Assembly (NCBI GenBank): GCA_030590405.1
Contig: JAUUYO010000212.1
Location: 1 to 5,785, forward strand
Source: Kangiellaceae bacterium
Lineage (GTDB): Bacteria; Pseudomonadota; Gammaproteobacteria; Enterobacterales; Kangiellaceae
DNA: 5,785 nt
Reading direction: 5' to 3'
Part shown: positions 5,706-5,785 of the stretch, one piece after another
Layout: every line of letters starts with the position of its first letter
Numbering within the stretch: position 1 is the stretch's first letter
Made by a program: the position numbers and the translations under genes
The notes under the pieces: model-generated
The model's database searches: none
What the model was told of the DNA's origin: nothing
What the model saw: only the letters and a program-made list of their open reading frames with translations

Positions 5706-5785
5706 GCTTACGAGAACATAGCTCAACTTAACCACTTTAATCTGTTTTACTAGTTGCGAACTCACCGGAGAACGTAACATGTCAA
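5703..5785 (+). mobile_element. possible left end of an insertion element (window edge)
   Basis: Homology of the interrupted gene stops at about 5700. The following sequence begins TGAGCT (5703-5708), repeated inverted as AGCTCA (5720-5725), giving a 6-bp hairpin with an 11-nt loop. GTGAG (5702-5706) is also complementary to CTCAC (5761-5765), and GAGAAC occurs at 5712-5717 and 5768-5773. A ribosome binding site and a start codon follow. A terminal structure plus a start codon about 75 nt in would fit an insertion sequence, but no family is recognised and the other end is outside the window. A deletion junction is an alternative. Confidence 0.3.
5779..5785 (+). CDS. start of a further gene, only two codons in window
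   Basis: An ATG at 5779 (encoding Met-Ser...) is preceded by GGAG (5767-5770) with 8-nt spacing, a good translation start. Nothing of the product can be judged. If the DUF5916-type gene was interrupted by an insertion sequence, this would be its transposase or first ORF. Confidence 0.35.

Noticed and set aside
5702..5785. Group II intron 5' end (GTGAG after the break)
   Set aside because: The usual start is GTGYG, and a start codon only about 75 nt in is far too close for an intron-encoded protein located in a late domain.

Overview
The window looks like a chromosomal segment of a fairly low-GC gammaproteobacterium. The main support is a glutamyl-tRNA synthetase of the E. coli type, with zinc-site residues at exactly the E. 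coli positions and nearly the same length. It is transcribed divergently from a valine tRNA gene, the same arrangement as gltX/valU in E. coli. A marine lineage would fit the gene content, but that is inference and I cannot name a genus.

Layout: (1) 1-1404, + strand: the 3' part of an ExbD/TolR-type gene, followed with no gap by a TonB-like protein with an AgmX/PglI C-terminal domain. This is the downstream end of a cell-envelope energy-transduction operon whose ExbB/TolQ-like partner would lie upstream of the window. (2) 1405-1764: about 360 nt with no convincing gene. It holds a tRNA 3'-end-like motif (about 1475-1501) and a potentially structured stretch (1557-1638). (3) 1765-1880: a strong, probably bidirectional terminator and tRNA-Val(UAC) on the - strand. 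(4) 1881-2040: an AT-rich divergent promoter region serving the tRNA (-) and gltX (+). (5) 2041-3459: gltX. (6) 3460-3634: an intergenic stretch with an inverted CACAGAG/CTCTGTG repeat. (7) 3635-4465: a secreted M23 (LytM-type) peptidase with Asp at the usual third zinc-ligand position. (8) 4466-4742: a repeat-rich intergenic region whose right arm covers the next gene's ribosome binding site. (9) 4743-5705: a CBM9-like/DUF5916 outer-membrane protein that stops just after the start of its barrel domain. (10) 5703-5785: unrelated sequence with a terminal hairpin and the first codons of another gene, possibly the edge of an insertion element.

Functionally, the window mixes translation genes (tRNA-Val, gltX) with envelope genes (ExbD/AgmX energy coupling, cell-wall peptidase, truncated outer-membrane protein). 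They do not form one pathway. I see no CRISPR array, defence system or phage module. The points most worth checking are the abrupt end of the DUF5916 gene at about 5700 and the short structured elements in the intergenic regions.
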